From: a virus | Reading direction: 5' to 3' (one strand) | Virus record (IMG/VR): IMGVR_UViG_3300036832_000082 | Span: 1 to 24,796 of that record | Length of the DNA: 24,796 nucleotides | Shown: positions 21,222 to 24,796 of the stretch, one piece after another | How positions within the stretch are numbered: position 1 is the first letter of the stretch | Layout: each line of letters begins with the position of its first letter | Translations under genes and position numbers: made by a program | Notes under the pieces: model-generated | Databases searched by the model: none | Told to the model about the DNA's origin: nothing | What the model saw: the letters and a program-made list of their open reading frames with translations, nothing else

Positions 21222-24200
21222 ATGGCTGATGATGAGTTTCTTAATCCAACAAATCCTTTAGGTATTGCTGGTGCTGGAGGAATTGGAACTGGATCTCGTT
21301 TTAGTTCGGGCGCCGAAACTCCTGATAGTATGTCTCAAAATTTAGACACTACCAGCCCGATCAGGCCGTCATCATATGCAGATAGAGTTTCTAATACTCT
21401 GACTGGTGCATCTTTAGATGCTCAGGCTCAAGGTTCCAAACCTATTTCAGATATCGCATATGATCTAGTAACCAAAGCTGCTCCTCTTACTGGTGCAGCA
21501 GTTGTTAACTCCTTCTACAACACAGCAGTAGAAATAGGAAACTTCCTTGGTGGAGATTTCCACAAGGCTACTATCGAAGATGAATTCGGACCAAGTTCTG
21601 AAACTACTGCTTACTATCAACAACATGCTGGTCCAATAGAAGGAGCAGCTTTAGCTATAGGATCTCTTGCTCCAGGTCTCGGAGCAATCAAAGTTCTCAA
21701 ACTCGCACAAGCTGGGAAGTTTGGGAATGCTATGAAGATAACTACTGGTCTAGCTTCTGGTATTCAAGATGCTGCAATCAAAGCAGCCGCTGATGATATG
21801 GTTGGGAATGCTACTGGAGCTAGTCTGTTTGGACTCTCTTCAGTTAACAAGACTAAAGCTATTCTCGCTGGTATCGGAGATCAGGCTCTCCAAGGAGTTG
21901 CATATCAGACTGCTACTCTAGCTACTATGCACGCTAGTCCGATAACAGATGCGAATACATTTGGGGATAATCTTTCTGATGTCTTTGATGCGGCCAAAGG
22001 ATTTGCAGTAGTTGGAGGTTTGATAGAAGGGGCTTCTTCTATTTATAAGATCAACAAAGCTATCAAAGCAGCAGACTTGAGCACTAAACAACAAGAAGCT
22101 TTTGGTCTCCTAGGAAAAGGTAACTACACTCCTGGGGATCGAGTAGTTAAAGCTTATGAGACTCTGGATCAGATACCTGCTCCAACTAATACTCTTGGAC
22201 AGCAGAAACTCAACATAACGACTCATACTACTAATCGAGAGATCCAGAAGATCCTAATCGGAGCAGCTGGTGGGGATGAAGAAGTTGCTGGGACTTTTAG
22301 GAACTTCCTTGAGAAAGGAAGAAAGGATGGTTCCATAGGTCCAGAGGAACTTCAGAATAATCTCGGTCAGATGTCTAGAATTGGAAGATATGATGATATT
22401 GGAGTAGTCTCTACTCCTAGTGATGTTTTCTATATTCCTTCTAAGATTGATCCTGCTGGTATTTCTACTTCTACTCATGATGATCTTATGTTTCGAGACT
22501 CTCATTCAGATTTTGACACTCAAGTATCCAGAGCTATGACTCTGACAAATCCAACTCAACTTCCAACTATCGGGCGCGCCACAGACCGATTGGTATTGAG
22601 CCCGTTAGGTATGCAAACTTCCGGCGTCACAGCACAAAAATATGCTGGAGTTCTTGATGCTTATAAGCAAGGAGTTGATATCTTCATCTCTTCTGATGGT
22701 AAGACTCATATCAATCCATCTTCTGGAACTTTCAAAGAAGTTGCTCGTCCTGGAGAAAGTAGAGTTCTTTCAGTAGCAGAAAGAGCAGAATATGAAAAGA
22801 CTGGAAATCTTCCTAAGGACTCTAAACCTTTGGAGTCTGTAGGAACTATTCTTGATACTGCTACTGGTAAACTCTTTGATGCAGCAAGTCCTCCACTTCC
22901 AGTAGTCGGAGATATTGGTAAGCCAAATCTTACTAATCAAGGTCTCATGGTTGGGAAACAAGTATTCCCTCAGAAAGCTGGATCAGAATTCGATCCTCTT
23001 TCAGTTACTCCTCTTGATGCTAATGCTCGATACGTTTGGGCTTCTCTCAGAGGGATTAAGAACTCTGACTCTATAGCATCAAACGATCTTCCTATGCTAG
23101 AGCAAATGTATAGAGAAAAAGCCGCAGGTTTTGAGCATGAGAATATACCTGTTTTTAATGACGGTTCTAGCGTTCCTTCTACTGCTGGAGATCTTCTCGA
23201 TCATATTTCCCAGTTAAAACAAGCAGCATATGGAGATCTGTTGAGTCAAGGAAAGAATACTGATGAGATTGGTCGGATACTTAACTCTCCGACTAGTGGA
23301 ATGACTAAGAACTTTAATTCCTTAGATCCAGCAGATCTGATAACTGATCCTGCTCTTAATGCAAACACTCGTCATATTCGTCTAGCTTATGATATTGGAA
23401 CTACTAAGGACTCTGAAGGAAATCTTCTTAGAGGTCTACAGAATACTAATTATCGAGTTAAGTTAGCAAGAGATACTAACTCTGATACTGTATCCAATTA
23501 CCTCTCCACAATCTCAGGAGGTTCTCAACAAAGAGCTCAGGAACTCTTCTCTAGACTCCAATTCACTAAAGGTGCTGGAGATGCAGATATCTTAGGCGCA
23601 GGAAGTTCTTTCCTACGAAATGCGAACTCTGACTTTGGAACTATTGGTCAACAATCCGAACGGATGGGTAGAGCAGTTTCTGAGATTGGAACTCAAAGAA
23701 CTTCAGTAGTAGCAGATACTCTAGCTAGTCCAACTAATTCCTTACGAAGAGATCCTGCTCTAGCAGCAGAGTATGGGAATTTCGTAGCAGTCAGGAGAAT
23801 GACTGGAGAACATTATGTTCTTCTCTCAGATGTAGATGCAGCAGCAAATAAACTGCCGCCCAACACTGCTATACTAGAGGGGGCTGTTAAGAAAGATCCG
23901 AAAACTGGAGCAGTTACTATTGATAGAACATACCTACCAAATGGTTTTGTATCTGGTGATACAGATATGCAAGGGTTCTTTGGAACTACTCAGAGGAATG
24001 TTCTCAAATCCTATTACACTCTTTCCCCTGAAGTAGTAGCAGTAGAACGAGCTTCTCAGGGTTTGAACAATATTCGTAACTCTCTTAGATCAGATTGGTG
24101 GAAATCTCAGGGAATAAACAAAGAAGCTCCTAATCCTGATCGTCTTTACACTCCTCCGATAGATGGAAGTAAGTATCCATTCTTTGCTTATGTTCGCCAG

Positions 24201-24796
24201 AAAGAAGGATATGCTCTTGGAGAGAGTGGAGCTAGTATCATAACTGCTAGAAGTGATGCAGAACTCCAGACTAAGATTGCTAGACTTGGTCCTGAGTGGG
24301 ATGCGTTCACTAAAGAAGAGATTGCTGATTTCAAAAGAAGTCAAGGAGAATATGAATTCAATCGGAACTTCATGAATAATCAAGCGAATACTGAACTTGC
24401 TAGAAAAGGTATTCTAAACAATGTGGTTCCTGATACTAGAGCACAAACAGCTATTGACGATCTAGCTAGCTGGCATTATAAACAAGAACTTCAACTTCTC
24501 AGGGATCATGTAGAACTTCACAATGCAGAACCATTTGCTCAACTCACTGCAATGGGTCAGAGATTTGCTGATACTGGAACTGCTAGATTTGGAGCTATAA
24601 CTCCATTCATGGCTAGAACTGCTACTAATCCTTACAACTCATACATACGAACTGCTCTTGGAGTCTCCAGTAAGGACAACTATCCTCTTTGGCAACTAGC
24701 ACAAGAGAGACTAGAGTCCTTTGGAGATACTGCTTTTAATAGAATTCGAGATGCTTTTGGAGCTACTAGGAAAGGACTTCTTTCTGTTGAAGATGC
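21222..24796 (+). CDS. Giant virion protein, 5' part (open at window end)
   Basis: A frame starting at ATG 21222, after AGAGG nine bases upstream, runs open to the window edge: at least 1191 residues with no stop. The N-terminus (MADDEFLNPTNPLGIAGAGG) is disordered. A Gly/Ala-rich amphipathic region follows (about 125-280; IEGAALAIGSLAPGLGAIKVLKLA, FAVVGGLIEGASSIYK), and the remainder is mixed helix and strand. Two dyad elements are encoded inside it, at residues 29-49 and 451-469. Giant proteins at this place in podoviruses are injected; in N4 the equivalent is a virion RNA polymerase. None of the T7-type polymerase motifs is visible in this part, so no enzymatic function is claimed. Confidence 0.7.
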   Translation, partial: MADDEFLNPTNPLGIAGAGGIGTGSRFSSGAETPDSMSQNLDTTSPIRPSSYADRVSNTLTGASLDAQAQGSKPISDIAYDLVTKAAPLTGAAVVNSFYNTAVEIGNFLGGDFHKATIEDEFGPSSETTAYYQQHAGPIEGAALAIGSLAPGLGAIKVLKLAQAGKFGNAMKITTGLASGIQDAAIKAAADDMVGNATGASLFGLSSVNKTKAILAGIGDQALQGVAYQTATLATMHASPITDANTFGDNLSDVFDAAKGFAVVGGLIEGASSIYKINKAIKAADLSTKQQEAFGLLGKGNYTPGDRVVKAYETLDQIPAPTNTLGQQKLNITTHTTNREIQKILIGAAGGDEEVAGTFRNFLEKGRKDGSIGPEELQNNLGQMSRIGRYDDIGVVSTPSDVFYIPSKIDPAGISTSTHDDLMFRDSHSDFDTQVSRAMTLTNPTQLPTIGRATDRLVLSPLGMQTSGVTAQKYAGVLDAYKQGVDIFISSDGKTHINPSSGTFKEVARPGESRVLSVAERAEYEKTGNLPKDSKPLESVGTILDTATGKLFDAASPPLPVVGDIGKPNLTNQGLMVGKQVFPQKAGSEFDPLSVTPLDANARYVWASLRGIKNSDSIASNDLPMLEQMYREKAAGFEHENIPVFNDGSSVPSTAGDLLDHISQLKQAAYGDLLSQGKNTDEIGRILNSPTSGMTKNFNSLDPADLITDPALNANTRHIRLAYDIGTTKDSEGNLLRGLQNTNYRVKLARDTNSDTVSNYLSTISGGSQQRAQELFSRLQFTKGAGDADILGAGSSFLRNANSDFGTIGQQSERMGRAVSEIGTQRTSVVADTLASPTNSLRRDPALAAEYGNFVAVRRMTGEHYVLLSDVDAAANKLPPNTAILEGAVKKDPKTGAVTIDRTYLPNGFVSGDTDMQGFFGTTQRNVLKSYYTLSPEVVAVERASQGLNNIRNSLRSDWWKSQGINKEAPNPDRLYTPPIDGSKYPFFAYVRQKEGYALGESGASIITARSDAELQTKIARLGPEWDAFTKEEIADFKRSQGEYEFNRNFMNNQANTELARKGILNNVVPDTRAQTAIDDLASWHYKQELQLLRDHVELHNAEPFAQLTAMGQRFADTGTARFGAITPFMARTATNPYNSYIRTALGVSSKDNYPLWQLAQERLESFGDTAFNRIRDAFGATRKGLLSVED
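21308..21367. repeat. Dyad element copy 12, inside the giant gene
   Basis: The left arm GGGCGCCGAAACTCCTGATA, then GTAT, is the cleanest half-site in the window. The centre is GTCTCAAAATTTAGAC (21332-21347), and the right arm ACTACCAGCCCGATCAGGCC is more worn. It is read in frame as residues 29-49, with the core split tG-TCT-C. Confidence 0.85.
22572..22628. repeat. Dyad element copy 13, degenerate, inside the giant gene
   Basis: GGGCGCGCC on the left is followed by GATTGGTATTGAG. The right half reads TTAGGTATGCAAACTTCCGG then CGTC. The outer arms and GGTAT cores are recognisable and inverted, but the GTCTC hairpin is lost. It encodes residues 451-469 of the giant protein. Confidence 0.55.

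Noticed and set aside
21222-24796. Naming the giant protein an RNA polymerase
   Set aside because: The position and the hairpins suggest it, but none of the catalytic motifs can be seen in the 1191 residues present.
1-24796. tRNA genes
   Set aside because: I saw no cloverleaf with a GGTTCGA-type arm and matching acceptor stem in the intergenic gaps.

Overview
The window is a 24.8 kb piece of a tailed double-stranded DNA phage genome, most likely a podovirus. It reads almost entirely rightwards through a virion and DNA-packaging operon. The order small terminase, large terminase, portal, scaffold-like protein, decoration protein, major capsid protein, adaptor, tail proteins, internal virion proteins and then a giant virion protein fits a short-tailed phage. 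The capsid protein looks like the phage SU10 family. The host cannot be read directly. The sugar-binding domain joined to a GH5 hydrolase, the HAF repeats and several small phage proteins resemble those I associate with phages and prophages of Alphaproteobacteria (Rhizobiales and Acetobacteraceae types); this is an inference. Coding DNA is fairly AT-rich, with ACT, TCT, GCT, GGA and AGA codons favoured and CpG scarce.

Layout. Positions 1-123 hold the start of a leftward gene that leaves the window. Positions 124-667 are a divergent control region with short direct repeats, a cluster of GATAGGT words and the first copy of a dyad element. Positions 668-3891 encode host-surface functions: a HAF-repeat protein, a GH5 glycoside hydrolase and a small membrane protein. 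Positions 3973-6100 encode two paralogous proteins with signal peptides, a tiny secreted or membrane peptide, a 99-residue phage protein and a Pro/Thr/Ser-rich protein. At 6169-6402 is a likely Acb2 (anti-CBASS) homologue. Positions 6422-8808 are packaging genes and 8877-14213 are head genes. Positions 14333-18130 encode adaptor and tail proteins, and 18149-24796 encode putative ejected proteins, ending in a gene still open after 1191 codons.

The most unusual feature is a dispersed family of about 60-bp imperfect palindromes, with some 13 copies, many much degraded. Each half-site reads roughly GGCGCCGAAA, a few bases, then CTGATAGTATGTCTC. Two halves face each other across an A-rich or TATGAGAC-type centre. 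Copies sit between most gene groups, but several lie inside coding sequence (terminase, the 357-residue protein, and the giant protein twice). There the core GTCTC is read in all three codon phases, so DNA or RNA sequence, not protein, appears to be what is conserved. The family could be promoters, protein-binding sites, recombination linkers, or an in-frame-tolerated palindromic mobile element like those of Rickettsia. Nothing in the sequence decides between these.
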